Counted from the stretch's first letter, positions 8,499 to 18,301 are shown. The stretch: 64,000 bases of DNA from Rhodoblastus sp963713695 (GCA_963713695.1 CAVQMU010000010.1:620001-684000); one strand, 5' to 3'. The notes: generated by a model from the letters alone, not told the origin. Numbers and translations: made by a program.

Positions 8499-9292
8499 TT
8501 CAGATTGGCGTAATGAACGGCCGGCTCGAGCGCGAGATCGGCGCGAAGCTTGGCGGTCGGCAGGGTCTTCAACGTCTTGGCGATGTCGCTGCCGGGATCG
8601 TTCAGGTCGCCGAAGATCATGGCGCCGCCTTCGCTTGCGCAGGCCTCGACGCAGGCGGGCTTGCGCCCGGCGTCGATGCGGTCGACGCAGAGCGTGCAGC
8701 CTTCGACTGTCCCTTTGCCCCGGGGCGCATTGGTCTTCTGGTCGTCATGCTCCTCATGGACGAAGGAGCGCGCCTTGAAGGGGCAGGCCATCATGCAATA
8801 GCGGCAGCCAATGCAATTATGCTTGTCGACCAGCACGATGCCGTCATCGCGCTTGAACGACGCGCCGGTCGGGCAGACATCGACGCAAGGGGGATTTTCG
8901 CAATGCTGGCACATCATCGGCGCCGAGCGGACGATGTCGGTCTTCGGGTCTCGCAGCGTGACCTTGCGAATCCATTGCGCGTCGATTTCCGGCCTTCCCG
9001 TGCTCTTGAGGCCGTTTTCCTTGTTGCAGGCGGTGACGCAGGCGTTGCATCCCGGCTTGCATTTGTTGAGGTCGATGATCATCCCCCAGCGCACTCGAGC
9101 CGAGGCCGGCTCGCCGGGCGCGCGAGCGCTGGCCTCGCCGCCGCCGAAAGCGTAGAGCGTGACGCCCGCGCCGAGCGACGTCGCGACAAAGCCGCCTGCG
9201 CCTTTCAGAAAAGCGCGCCGTTCGAGGCCGCCATCCCTCGCGTCGGTCTGGCCCTTGCAGCACGCTTCGCCCTTGCCGCAGCCTCCGCTCAT
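8495..9292 (-). CDS. dsrO: DsrO, Tat-exported periplasmic ferredoxin subunit
   Basis: A 265-residue Fe-S protein with a twin-arginine signal (RRAFLKG near residue 25, then a hydrophobic stretch), so it acts on the periplasmic side. Cysteine groups CKPGCNACVTAC, CQHCENPPCVDVC, CIGCRYCMMAC and CTLC...CVEAC form ferredoxin-type cluster sites as in HybA/DsrO proteins. It relays electrons between the trihaem DsrJ and DsrP. Its start overlaps the dsrJ stop by four bases. The cysteine-rich start (GGCGKGEACCKG) lies before the signal and will be removed with it. Confidence 0.93.
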   Translation of the reverse strand: MSGGCGKGEACCKGQTDARDGGLERRAFLKGAGGFVATSLGAGVTLYAFGGGEASARAPGEPASARVRWGMIIDLNKCKPGCNACVTACNKENGLKSTGRPEIDAQWIRKVTLRDPKTDIVRSAPMMCQHCENPPCVDVCPTGASFKRDDGIVLVDKHNCIGCRYCMMACPFKARSFVHEEHDDQKTNAPRGKGTVEGCTLCVDRIDAGRKPACVEACASEGGAMIFGDLNDPGSDIAKTLKTLPTAKLRADLALEPAVHYANLK

Positions 9293-9753
9293 TGTTTCGT
9301 CTCCCGCAAAAAGGCTGAAAGCCGGGCCGCGTCCTCGTCTTTCGGTGGATCGAGCGCGCCGGCGTCTGCGGCTTTTTCAGGGGCCTCCGGACGCGAGGCG
9401 TGGCATTCGAAGCAATCGACCCTGACGGCCTCGTAATCGTGGCAGGACCGGCAGAAATGCTTCGGGCTGGCGTAGGAGACCGGCTGGCCGTCCTCGCCTT
9501 TCACGGCATGGCATGAGATGCAGCCCGCCAGGCTGTATTGCGGCGTTCGCACGCCCTCGTGCACCGCCTCCTTGCGGTGGTCGAACATCATCAGCATATG
9601 GTTGCGACGCATGAAGGCGGTGTCGGCGACGCAATGCTCGCCCTTGCCCCTTGCGGGATGCGGCTCGGGCGTGCGCCCGGAGCTTTCCTCGGCGCCGGCC
9701 GCGGAGGCCGTCAGCAACGCCGCAGCCGCGAAGAATTTCGCCAAGGCGCGCAT
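9289..9753 (-). CDS. dsrJ: DsrJ, periplasmic trihaem cytochrome c
   Basis: A 154-residue protein with an N-terminal signal peptide and three CxxCH haem sites (CISCH, CRSCH, CFECH). A separate conserved cysteine in EHCVAD, before the first haem, corresponds to the unusual His/Cys axial ligand described for DsrJ of Allochromatium. The ATG at 9753 gives a good signal peptide (MRALAKFF...). It lies one base past the dsrL stop. DsrJ is the periplasmic redox part of the DsrMKJOP complex. Confidence 0.92.
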   Translation of the reverse strand: MRALAKFFAAAALLTASAAGAEESSGRTPEPHPARGKGEHCVADTAFMRRNHMLMMFDHRKEAVHEGVRTPQYSLAGCISCHAVKGEDGQPVSYASPKHFCRSCHDYEAVRVDCFECHASRPEAPEKAADAGALDPPKDEDAARLSAFLRETKQ

Positions 9754-9754
9754 G

Positions 9755-11716
9755 CTACTCCCCGAGGCCCATCTGGATGTAGCCGGTCGGGCAGACATCC
9801 GCGCAAATGTGGCAGCCGATGCATTTCGTGTAGTCGGTCTCGACGTAGCGCCCGACGGCGCGCTCCTTTTTGGCCACGCGGGACACGGCAGTCTGCGGGC
9901 AGTAGATCACGCAATTGTCGCATTCGAAGCACATGCCGCAGGACATGCAGCGCTTGCCTTCGGCCTGCGCCTGCGCTTCCGTCAAGCCGATGATGCGCTC
10001 GGCGAAATCGCCAAGCACATGTTCGGCGTCGACATGGCGCTCGTCGCGGGTCGAGCGGGCGACATAGCTGAAATGCCCCTTGTAGAGCTGCGTGTGCGGA
10101 ACGATCTGCGTCGCGCCGCGATCCTCGTAATTATGAACAGCGAATTTCGCCTGGTCCGTGCCGCGAACTTGCAGATGCCCGTAAGGCGAGGGCTCGAGAT
10201 GACGGGTCTGCAACTCCTCGAGCAGGTTGAACTGATGGACATCGATCTTCGGTCGCTTGTCCTCCATCTCTCCATGCAGGAAATGGTCGATGGTCTCCGA
10301 GGCGATGCGGCCGTGGCCGATGGCGGTGGTCAGCAGATGCGGACGGATCACGTCGCCGCCCGCGAAATGCTTCTGTTGTCCCCGCACCTTGTAGACGCCG
10401 TCAACCGCGATGCTTCCGCGCCCGCTGTCGAGTTTTTCCAGCCCGTCCGAGAGGTCGGCCATCTGGCCGATGGCCGAAATGATCATGTCGCATTCGAGCA
10501 TGAATTCCGTGCCTTCGACCGGGATCGGAACCGCGCCTTTCATCGTGCATTCGCACATGCGCAATCCCACCGCCTTGCCGTCGTCGTCCTTGACCACTTC
10601 GAGCGGCATGACCGAGCCCTTGATGTCGATGCCCTCGCGTTTGGCGTCTTCGCGCTCGCGCTCTGCAGCCGTCATCTTTTCGACAGGGAACAGGGTGGTC
10701 AGGACCGCGGAGACGCCTTCACGCTCCAGCGCGCCGGCGACGTCATGCGCGGCGTAGCCGAATTCGCCGGGCGAGGCCGAGGGCGCGTCGTGCTTGTGCG
10801 CCTGGCCGATATGGCCCAGGCGGCGCGCCACCGAGGCGACGTCGATTGACGTGTCGCCGCCGCCGACCACGACGATTTTTTTTGCGGTCGAAAACAGCCA
10901 GCCGCGGTTAAAAGTGTCGAGGAATTCGACGCCGGTGATGCAATTGACGGCGTCGGCGCCCGGGACGGGCAGGGGGCGCCCTTTTTGGGCGCCAATCGCC
11001 CAGAACACCGCATCAAAGGTCTTGTCGAGCTCGTCCATCGAGATGTCCCGGCCGACGCGAACGCCGGTCCTGACCTCGACGCCGTCGAGCGAGGCGATGC
11101 GGGAGATTTCGGCGTCGAGCATATCGCGCGGCGTGCGGTAGCCGGGAATGCCGAAACGCATCATGCCGCCGAGATGCTCGTGCGCCTCGAAGATGGTGAC
11201 TGCGTGCCCCTTCTGGCGAAGGAAGTAGGCGGCGGACAAGCCGCCGGGGCCGCCGCCGATCACCGCGACCGTCTTGCCCGTCAAGGCGGGCGGGGTGGGC
11301 GCCGCCAGCTTGTGCTCGATCGCCCAGTCGCCGACATATTGCTCGACGCCGTTGATGCCGACGAAATCGTCAACTTCGTTGCGATTGCAGCCGTCCTCGC
11401 AAGGCGCGGGGCAGACGCGGCCCATCGACGCCGGGAAGGGGTTGGCTTCCATCATGCGTGTGAAAGCATATTCCTGCCATGGCGTCCCCGCGACCGGCGG
11501 CTTGTCCATGCCGCGCGCGATCGAAAGCCAGCCGCGAATGTCATGGCCTGACGGGCAGCCGCCCTGGCACGGCGGCGCGCGATGGACATAGGTCGGGCAT
11601 TTGTAGCTCTTGTCCTGCTGGAATATCTTTTTTGTCAGGTCCTGCTCATCCCACATCGATTGGCCGTTTTTGAATCGACGGAAGGTCAGACCCTTGGTCG
11701 GAGCCGCTTCATTCAT
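9755..11716 (-). CDS. dsrL: DsrL, NAD(P)H-acceptor oxidoreductase (Fe-S flavoprotein)
   Basis: A 653-residue Fe-S flavoprotein related to the glutamate synthase small subunit. It has N-terminal cysteines for clusters, an FAD-binding Rossmann motif VIGGGPGG (about residue 150), a NAD(P)-binding motif VVGGGDTS (about residue 285) and a C-terminal diferredoxin (CGMCFECDNCVIYCP and CIGCHICADVCP). DsrL is essential in oxidative Dsr pathways, coupling DsrAB electrons to NAD(P). Its presence is one reason to call this a sulfur-oxidising cluster. The start overlaps the dsrK stop (ATGA). No frame break is seen, unlike dsrK and dsrM next to it. Confidence 0.95.
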   Translation of the reverse strand: MNEAAPTKGLTFRRFKNGQSMWDEQDLTKKIFQQDKSYKCPTYVHRAPPCQGGCPSGHDIRGWLSIARGMDKPPVAGTPWQEYAFTRMMEANPFPASMGRVCPAPCEDGCNRNEVDDFVGINGVEQYVGDWAIEHKLAAPTPPALTGKTVAVIGGGPGGLSAAYFLRQKGHAVTIFEAHEHLGGMMRFGIPGYRTPRDMLDAEISRIASLDGVEVRTGVRVGRDISMDELDKTFDAVFWAIGAQKGRPLPVPGADAVNCITGVEFLDTFNRGWLFSTAKKIVVVGGGDTSIDVASVARRLGHIGQAHKHDAPSASPGEFGYAAHDVAGALEREGVSAVLTTLFPVEKMTAAEREREDAKREGIDIKGSVMPLEVVKDDDGKAVGLRMCECTMKGAVPIPVEGTEFMLECDMIISAIGQMADLSDGLEKLDSGRGSIAVDGVYKVRGQQKHFAGGDVIRPHLLTTAIGHGRIASETIDHFLHGEMEDKRPKIDVHQFNLLEELQTRHLEPSPYGHLQVRGTDQAKFAVHNYEDRGATQIVPHTQLYKGHFSYVARSTRDERHVDAEHVLGDFAERIIGLTEAQAQAEGKRCMSCGMCFECDNCVIYCPQTAVSRVAKKERAVGRYVETDYTKCIGCHICADVCPTGYIQMGLGE

Positions 11717-13282
11717 GGCGTATTCTCCTTGATTTCCGAGGCGACAAGATCGCGCCGCTCATTCTCTTCAGCCTGTGTGGATCCCGTCAGGATGATCGCG
11801 TTCGACACCATCTGATGCACGCTGACGATGGCTTCGCGATCGAAGCCGTATTGCGGCAGCACTTTCGAGAATTGCGCCTTGCAGATGGCGCAGATCGCGG
11901 CCATGTGCGTGACGCCGTTTTCCTCTGCGACGTCCTTGAGCGCGCGCATGCGCGGCAGGGCGCCCTTGGTGCGGACGTCCATGATTTCGTCGCTGAGCAG
12001 GCCGCCGCCGCCGCCGCAGCAGAAGGTCTGCTCGCGGATCGTTTCCGGCGCCATGTCGAAATAATGATTGCAGACGGCCCGCAGCACGGCGCGCGGCAGT
12101 TCGAACTGGCCGCCCACTTTGCCGCCCATGCCGGCGCCGCGCGCGACGTTGCAGGAATCATGGAAGGTCAGGCGGAATTCATCATTCTCTGGACTTGTCG
12201 AATTTCAGCTTGCCCGTCTGGATCAGGTCATGGGTGAATTCGATGATGTGTTGGGGAATCGGATAGGTCTTGTCGAGGAAATCGAACGGTCCGGCGAGCG
12301 TGTCCAGGAAGGAATAAGCCACGCGCCAGGCATGGCCGCATTCGCCGAAGATGATCCGCTTGACGCCGAGATCGAGGGCCGCGTCGCGAATGCGCAGCGC
12401 GATCTTCTGCATCGTCTCCGTCGAGCCGATGAACATGCCGAAATTCGCCGCCTCCGCCGCATGGGTGGAAAGCGTCCAGGACACGCCGGCCTCGTGGAAA
12501 ACCTTGGCGTAGCCGATCAGGCCCTCCATGTGGGGCGAGGCGAAGAAGTCGGCGCTCGGCGTGACCAGCAGGATGTCCGCGCCTTTCTCGTCCAGCGGCA
12601 GCCGGACCTTGACGCCGGTCTCCTCCTCGATGTCTTCCTCGAGCCCTTCGAGCGTGTTGCGCAGAGCCTTGGCGGGCAGGCCGAGATTGTTGCCGACGCT
12701 GAAAACCTTGCCGATGATCTCGGTCGAGTATTTCTGGCCGATGCCGATCGTGTCCATGATGTCGCGGCCGGCCATGGTGATCTCGGCGGTGTCGATGCCA
12801 TAGGGGCAGAAGACCGAGCAGCGACGGCATTCCGAACATTGATGGAAATAGCTGTACCAGTCCGCCAGCACGTCCTTGGTGAGGTCCTCGGCGCCGACCA
12901 GCGAGGGGAAATATTTTCCGGCGAGGGTGAAGTGGCGGCGATAGACTTTTCGCAGCAGATCCTGCCGCGCGACCGGCATGTTCTTCGGGTCGCCCGTGCC
13001 GAGAAAGTAGTGGCACTTGTCGGTGCAGGCGCCGCATTTGACGCAGGAATCGAGATAGACGCGCAGCGCGCGGGAATTGTCGACGAGTTCGCCAAGGCGC
13101 GCGATGGCCTTGTCGTGCCAGTCCTCGACCAGCTCGCCCGGAAATCCGAGGGGCTCCATATGGTTCGGGCCAGCTGGGAAGGGCTTGGACTCCGCCATCG
13201 CGCCGCAGGCGAGGCGCGGCAATTCGATCGGATCGCCGTCGACCTTTTCCTTCGGATTGAAATCGCTCTTTGCCTCGGCCAT
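11713..13282 (-). CDS. dsrK: DsrK, HdrD-like Fe-S subunit of DsrMKJOP (one frame break)
   Basis: The catalytic cytoplasmic subunit that oxidises or reduces the DsrC trisulfide/disulfide. Two ferredoxin motifs (CVKCGACTDKC, CSECRRCSVFC) are followed by the CCG-domain cysteines ECGHAWR, TFCCGGGGG and CAICK typical of HdrD. The reading frame breaks near 12188: the first frame stops just after KFDKSRE and the rest (from NDEFRLTFHDSC) continues in another frame. Total length is one base over a multiple of three, so one extra base explains it. The protein is otherwise fully conserved. Start ATG follows the dsrM stop directly. It was intact recently or is intact in reality. Confidence 0.88.
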
Positions 13283-13283
13283 T

Positions 13284-14030
13284 TCAGACAACCTTCGCAG
13301 CGCGTCGCGGCGTCGATTCAAGCCGCGCGGACGTCGCGTGGCGGCGCTCGCGGCTATCGTCGGCCTGGTTGCGGGAGGGGCTGAAGAACACGCCCGGCGC
13401 ATGCAGCAGTTTCGAAAAGGGAAAGACCACCATCAGGGACAGCACCAGCGTCAGATGGACGAGCAGGGCCGGATCGCCCGGCAGCGGCCGCCAGTCGAAG
13501 GCGATGAGGCCGAGGAAGAATTGCTTCACGGCGACGATGTCGGTGCGAGCAAGATATTTCATGCGCGAGGCCGCTGCAGCCGATGCCCATGATGAGCGCC
13601 AGCATGAGATGGTCGGAGGGGCCGCTGATGTAGCGGATGCGCTCGACGACAATGCGGCGCGCCCAGAGACCGGCGAGGCCGGCGACCATGGCGAAGGCGG
13701 CGATGACGCCGAAGGGCTGGATCAGGACGATGAGTTCGGGAACGGGCTGGAGGAAATAGCGCAGATGGCGCAGGAGGACGACCGCCAGCGAGACATGAAA
13801 GATCCAGCCGAACAGCCAGATCCATTTGTTCGCCTTGAAAAGGCTTTCGAACAGCGTGACTTCGCGCAACATCCGCAACGCCACGCCGCCCTTGGTTTTC
13901 GGCGCGGGCGTCGGTCGGTATTTTGAGCGGAGCGGGCGTCGCTGCATAAAGCCAGATGCGCCGAATGAGGGCGACAGCCAGCAGCAGCGACGCCGCGTAA
14001 AACGCCGTCGCGATATATGTTCGTCAGCAT
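13284..14030 (-). CDS. dsrM: DsrM, NarI-like cytochrome b subunit (three frame breaks)
   Basis: A dihaem cytochrome b that passes electrons between quinone and DsrK. Recognisable pieces occur in successive frames: FYAASLLLAVALIRRIWLY and TPAPLK, then KTKGGVALRMLREVTLFESL with FHVSLAVVLLRHLRYF, then MKYLARTDIVAVKQFFLGL and PFSKLLHAPGVFFSP. Breaks lie near 14016, 13914 and 13564. Three single-base insertions leave the total length a multiple of three (747 bases), as observed. Start ATG has a GGAGGA site. As deposited the gene cannot make the full protein, but each piece shows normal conservation. Confidence 0.82.
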
Positions 14031-14083
14031 GATGTCCTCCCGGATCCGCGGACTCTTTCGGTCCTTCGGATCGCGTTGCCTTT

Positions 14084-14422
14084 TTAGACGCAGCCGGTCG
14101 GCTTGGGCAGGCCGGCGATCTTGCAGGCCTGCTTGGCCGGCCCATACGGGAACAGAGCGTAGAGCGCCTTCTGGTCGCCCTTTTCCTTGCCGTATTTCTT
14201 GGTCATTTCCTTCACGAGGATGCGAACGGCCGGAGCGATCTGGTATTCCTCGTAATAGTCACGCAGGAAGTTCACGACGACCCAATGCTCGTCGGTCATG
14301 TCGATCTGCTCGGCCTTGGCGATCACCTCGGCGATATCCTTGTTCCACTGACCGATGTCGGTGAGATAGCCTTCTTCGTCATGTTCGACCGTTGAACCAT
14401 TCACTTGATAACCAGACATCAT
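14084..14422 (-). CDS. dsrC: DsrC, two-cysteine sulfur carrier
   Basis: The central sulfur carrier of the Dsr pathway. The 112-residue protein has the complete family signature and the flexible C-terminal arm QACKIAGLPKPTGCV. That arm holds both conserved cysteines, eleven positions apart, with the second one penultimate. These form the persulfide/trisulfide handled by DsrEFH, DsrAB and DsrK. There are two adjacent ATG codons after a GGGAGAAA site, so the start may be 14422 or 14419. It sits between dsrH and dsrM as in Allochromatium. Two paralogues with altered cysteines lie elsewhere in this window. Confidence 0.96.
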   Translation of the reverse strand: MMSGYQVNGSTVEHDEEGYLTDIGQWNKDIAEVIAKAEQIDMTDEHWVVVNFLRDYYEEYQIAPAVRILVKEMTKKYGKEKGDQKALYALFPYGPAKQACKIAGLPKPTGCV

Positions 14423-14446
14423 TTTCTCCCGGAATGTTGAATTGAA

Positions 14447-14755
14447 TTAGAGCCAGGCGCAGACGCGCGTGGCATCGGCGGCGAGATCGACAAAACCGGC
14501 ATAATCGACGGTTTGGAGTCCCTCGACGAGATCACTCGCGCAAATGCCTCTCGCGGAAAGGTCAGGGCCGAGGGCATAGACGGCGCAGGAGCCCTTGGCG
14601 TCATGCAAGGCCTGGGCGAAGGCGCCGCCCTTGCGCGCCGCCAGCACGCCATCCTCGATCAGCAGGACTCGATCGCCGGCGCTGAGATGATCGAGGCAGC
14701 TCTTCAGCGAATTGCGCTCGTAAGGCGATTTGTTGACCGTGTGCAAAGTTGACAT
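14447..14755 (-). CDS. dsrH: DsrH, subunit of DsrEFH sulfurtransferase
   Basis: A small DsrH/TusB-family protein, about 102 residues, with the conserved cysteine near residue 20 (LKSCLDHL). It forms a hexamer with DsrE and DsrF that passes persulfide sulfur to DsrC. The ATG at 14755 is used; a TTG directly before it is in frame. Gap to dsrF is 10 bases, to dsrC 24 bases. Confidence 0.92.
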   Translation of the reverse strand: MSTLHTVNKSPYERNSLKSCLDHLSAGDRVLLIEDGVLAARKGGAFAQALHDAKGSCAVYALGPDLSARGICASDLVEGLQTVDYAGFVDLAADATRVCAWL

Positions 14756-14765
14756 CAATTAAGCC

Positions 14766-15182
14766 TCAAAAGCTGAGAACCACATCCTGGCCGGCGATCA
14801 GTCCGGTCATTTCCGACCTGTCCACGAGAATGATCGAGGGCTTTACGGCGTAATCGTCATCCTCGTCCTCGTAGGTCACGGGCATGAGATCGGCGAGCGT
14901 CAGGCCCCGCAGCTCCAGCGATTCCTTTTCGACGTAGAGCTTGCGCACCTCGTAGTCGCCGAGGGCGCGATAGATCTTGGAAAAGCTTTTCATGCCCGCG
15001 GCGGCCGCATCCTGATTGTTCATCAACTGGAACACGCCGTCGTCGATGAAGGCGAGGCTTACATCCTGTTCGAAGGCCGCGCCGATCAGCACGACTTCGA
15101 GCGACTCCAGCGCATAGATCGTGCCGAATGGCGCCTTGCGATTGATGTAGAGAAATTTCTTGCGCACTTGATCGTCCGACAT
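14766..15182 (-). CDS. dsrF: DsrF, subunit of DsrEFH sulfurtransferase
   Basis: A 138-residue DsrE/DsrF-like protein (TusC family). The N-terminal KFLYINRKAPFGT and the DDGVFQL motif are characteristic. It contains no cysteine, as expected because the sulfur-binding cysteine of the complex is in DsrE. Structural subunit of the DsrE2F2H2 hexamer. It lies between dsrE and dsrH with gaps of about 10 bases. Confidence 0.92.
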   Translation of the reverse strand: MSDDQVRKKFLYINRKAPFGTIYALESLEVVLIGAAFEQDVSLAFIDDGVFQLMNNQDAAAAGMKSFSKIYRALGDYEVRKLYVEKESLELRGLTLADLMPVTYEDEDDDYAVKPSIILVDRSEMTGLIAGQDVVLSF

Positions 15183-15192
15183 ATGTCTCTCC

Positions 15193-15585
15193 TCAATCGC
15201 CGAACACGACCATGCGGTCAGCCTCTATGCCTGCCTCGATCAATTGACCGAGGCCGGAAATGCGAAAGCCCGGCGCGATATTGTCGCCGTCCTTGCCCTG
15301 CCGCTTCGCCTCGTTGGCGTCGAGAATGCCGCGCCGCTGTGCCGCGGCGATGCAGACGACGAGATCGAGCTTGTGGGCTTCGGCAAGTTCGCTCCACAAC
15401 TTCTGGAGGTTGCGGTCGTCCTGCGGCGGAACTGTGTAGCGCGTGCCGTTGTTGACGCCGTCGTGGTAGAAGAACACGCGAAAGATCTCGTGTCCCTTGG
15501 CCAGCGCGGCCTTGGCGAATTGATAGGCCGTATCCGACGCCTGATGCGTATAGGGGCCTTCATTGACTTGGATTGCGAAGCGCAA
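15193..15585 (-). CDS. dsrE: DsrE, sulfur-binding subunit of DsrEFH
   Basis: A 130-residue TusD/DsrE protein. The catalytic cysteine lies in LDLVVCIAAAQRRG (about residue 78), the position that carries persulfide and donates it to DsrC. The FFYHDGV motif is also typical. It starts 34 bases after dsrB. Together with dsrF and dsrH it marks the cluster as oxidative, since sulfate reducers generally lack dsrEFH. Confidence 0.94.
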   Translation of the reverse strand: MRFAIQVNEGPYTHQASDTAYQFAKAALAKGHEIFRVFFYHDGVNNGTRYTVPPQDDRNLQKLWSELAEAHKLDLVVCIAAAQRRGILDANEAKRQGKDGDNIAPGFRISGLGQLIEAGIEADRMVVFGD

Positions 15586-15619
15586 GGCGACCTCACTTGA
15601 TGCTGGTTTTCGCTGAGAA

Positions 15620-16701
15620 TCAGAAGTGGACGTGCGCCGACATGTTCATCGTCTTGCGGGCGCCCGACCACGTGTCGAGATGGTGCTTGGTGAAGGCGAA
15701 GCCGGTCAGCTCGAAAAAACGCGGCCAGCCGATGCGATCGATCCATTCGCCCATGCGCTCGTAGTCCCTGCCGTTGTCCTTGTAGGCGTAGAGGATTTTT
15801 TTCACGACCTCTTCGACCTCCGGCCAGCGCGGCGCATTGTTGGGCAGGTTGGCGACGACCAGCTTGTGGAAGGTCGGCTTGGAGCGGGCGTTGGAATGCT
15901 TGCCGCCGACCCAGACGGCGATCTTGGTCGAATTCGGCGCCATTGATCTGCATCGGCGGGCAGGGCGGATAGCAGGCGCCGCAGCAGACGCATTTCTGTT
16001 CGTCCACTTCGAGCGACGGCTTGCCGTCGACCATGGCCGGACGGATCGCGGCGACCGGGCAGCGCGCGACGACGGCGGGCCGCTCGCAGACCTTGGAGAC
16101 GAGATCATGATTGATCTTCGGCGGCTTGGTGTATTGCACATTGATCGATATGTCGCCCTGGCCGCCGCAATTGATCTGGCAGCAAGAGGTCGTGATGCGC
16201 ACGCGGTTGGGCATTTCCTCCTTGATGAATTCCTGGTGCATCATGTCCATCAGGCTCTTCACCACGCCGGAGGCGTCGGTGCCGGGAATGTCGCAGTGCA
16301 GCCAGCCCTGGGTGTGCGAGATCATCGACACCGAATTGCCGGTGCCCCCGACCGGGAAGCCGTGCCGGCCGAGCTCTTCGATCAGCGGCGTGACCTTGGC
16401 CTGGTCGGCGATCATGAACTCGATGTTGGAGCGGGTGGTGAAGCGGACATGCCCTTCGGCGAATTTGTCGGCGATGTCGCAGAGCGTTGCGGATGGTGAA
16501 AACATCCATCTGTCGCTGCGTGCCGGCGCGCACGGTCCAGATTTCGTCGCCGCTCTTTGCGACGTGGTGCAACACGCCGGGACGCGGGCGGTCATGCCAG
16601 GCCCAGGCGCCGTAGTTCTTGACCATCAAGGGATGCATGAGCGGCAACGGATCGGGAACGCCGATCTCATCGGGACGACGCATGGCGACGGCGGTGTTCA
16701 T
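15620..16701 (-). CDS. dsrB: DsrB, sulfite reductase beta subunit (two frame breaks)
   Basis: Beta subunit of reverse dissimilatory sulfite reductase, which carries sirohaem/siroamide and Fe-S clusters. Conserved blocks are present across three frames. They are QMDVFTIR near the start, then a middle part with TTSCCQINCGGQGDI and ferredoxin cysteines CVCCGACYPPCPPMQING, then WVGGKHSNARSKPTF to the end. Frame breaks lie near 16488 and 15932. Total length is two over a multiple of three, fitting two single-base insertions. All key cysteines remain. It lies 64 bases after dsrA. Either sequence error or very recent inactivation. Confidence 0.88.
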
Positions 16702-16765
16702 CTATGTCTCTCCCTGCAAAATTTTTGAGGCCCTGCTTTTCTTGCGGGACCCTTTTTGACGCCTG

Positions 16766-18074
16766 TCAGTCGGCCGCGACGTCGAGTCCGGCTTCGCGCG
16801 CCTTGCGTTCGAAATATTTGTCCGCTTCGTCAGTGAAGTCGTCGGTGCGGACATAGCAGGAGGTGCGCGGGTGATTGACCATGTTGGGATCGGGCTCGAT
16901 CTCGACAGCTTCGAGGAAGGCGGGAAGGCCGATGCGGTCGATGGTCTCGCCGATGCGCTCGTGCTCCAGCGCGTTGTCGGCGAAGAACTCAAGCAGTTTG
17001 CGCGCGAAGGCGACCAGCTTCTCGAAGTCCTCGTCCGTATCGAGCTTGATGAAGGGAACCATCATCACGCCCATCATGTCGCCGACCTTCAGCGCGCGCT
17101 TGCCTCCGATCAGAATTGAGGCGCCGCGGTCGTCGCCGGGCGACAGCGCCTTGGTCATCACGTTCAGGCAATGCATGCAGCGCACGCAGGACTTGTTGTC
17201 GACATCGAGCGTGTCGTCGTCGTTGAGGCTCAGCGCGCGGGTCGGGCAGCGCGTGATGACCTGGTCGATCGCATATTTTCGGCCGACGCGGCCGACATAG
17301 GCCTTCACCTCGTCCTGGTTGACCTTCATGTCGTCGCGCCAGGTGCCGATCACCGCGAAATCGGCGCGATGGATGGCGTTGACGCAATCATTGCCGCAGC
17401 CGGAGAACTTGAACTTGAACTTGTAGGGCAGGGCGGGACGATGCATTTCGTCCAGAAATTCGTTGATCACCGAACGGTGCGCCTTGACCTCGTCGTAGCA
17501 GGACATCTCGCAGCGCGCATGGCCGACGCAGCTCATCGAGGTGCGCAGCGCCGGGCCGGCGCCGCCGAGATCGAAGCCCACTTCGTTGAGTTCGTCGAAG
17601 GCCGGCTGCACGTTTTCGCTCGAGCAGCCCTGGAACATGATGTCGCCGCTCTGGCCGTGGAAAGCGATCAGGCCCGAGCCGTGCTTCTCCCAGACGTCGC
17701 AGAGCTTGCGCAGGATGGCGGTGTCGTAATGCAAGCCGGCCGGCGGCTGGATGCGCAGGGTGTGGAATTCCTTCGAAGCCGGGAATTTGTCGGCCACTTC
17801 GGAAAAGCGCGGGATGACGCCGCCGCCGTAGCCGAAGACCGAAACCGTGCCGCCCTTCCAGTAGCCGAGGCGGTTTTCGTAGGAATGCTCGAGCTGGCCG
17901 AGCAGGTCGTTCATCATCGGCGCATAGCGCGCATCCTGATTGTCGCGCAGCCGCTTCAGGCCGGTGACAAAGCTTGGCCACGGACCCGACTTCGAGCTGG
18001 TCAAGCATGGGCGTCGGATGTTGAGCGGCCACCTGGCCCTTGTCTTCCACGCGATTGGAATTGTCCTGCGACAT
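16766..18074 (-). CDS. dsrA: DsrA, sulfite reductase alpha subunit (one frame break near N-terminus)
   Basis: Alpha subunit of reverse dissimilatory sulfite reductase. Sirohaem/Fe-S cysteines are visible in SCVGHARCEMSCYDE and KFSGCGNDCVNA, and ferredoxin cysteines in CVRCMHCLNVMTK. The true start is the ATG at 18074, after GGGAGA. That frame gives HPTPMLDQLE, then a break near 17992, after which SGPWPSFVTGLKRL continues in a second frame to the stop. Length is one base over a multiple of three. Without the upstream frame only a TTG at 18004 could start it. First gene of the dsr operon, divergent from a TauD-like gene. Confidence 0.92.
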
Positions 18075-18268
18075 CGTCAATCTCCCTTGGCGCGCGCCAT
18101 CGATCCGTGGCGCTGCTCTTTGCATTTCCAACCTCCCGGAAACGAGAGATCAATCCCTGCGCGGCGATCCGTCATCCCCTTCCGGTCGGATTCGGATCGC
18201 ATCCTTTTTGTTTGATCTTGCGATAATAACAGGAAATGCGAATATGAGAATAGATCAAATCCGGAAAA

Positions 18269-18284
18269 ATTCACTTTTCCGAAT
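18269..18284. promoter_or_regulatory. ATTC-N8-GAAT palindrome in the dsrA / TauD promoter region
   Basis: The sequence ATTC-ACTTTTCC-GAAT matches exactly the ATTC-N8-GAAT motif I recall for SqrR in Rhodobacter. It lies in the AT-rich region between divergent dsrA and the TauD-like gene, 18 bases before the latter. A SqrR/BigR-like gene is present at 28265-28633. A second inverted repeat, TTTGATC (18211) with GATCAAA (18253), flanks the same region. Confidence 0.45.
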
Positions 18285-18301
18285 GAAAGCGAGAAAAAGC
18301 T

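Noticed and set aside
11713..18074. Annotating dsrA, dsrB, dsrK and dsrM as pseudogenes
   Set aside because: Only single-base frame breaks are seen, all net +1, with key cysteines and motifs preserved and no in-frame stops or deletions. I kept them as CDS with the breaks noted.
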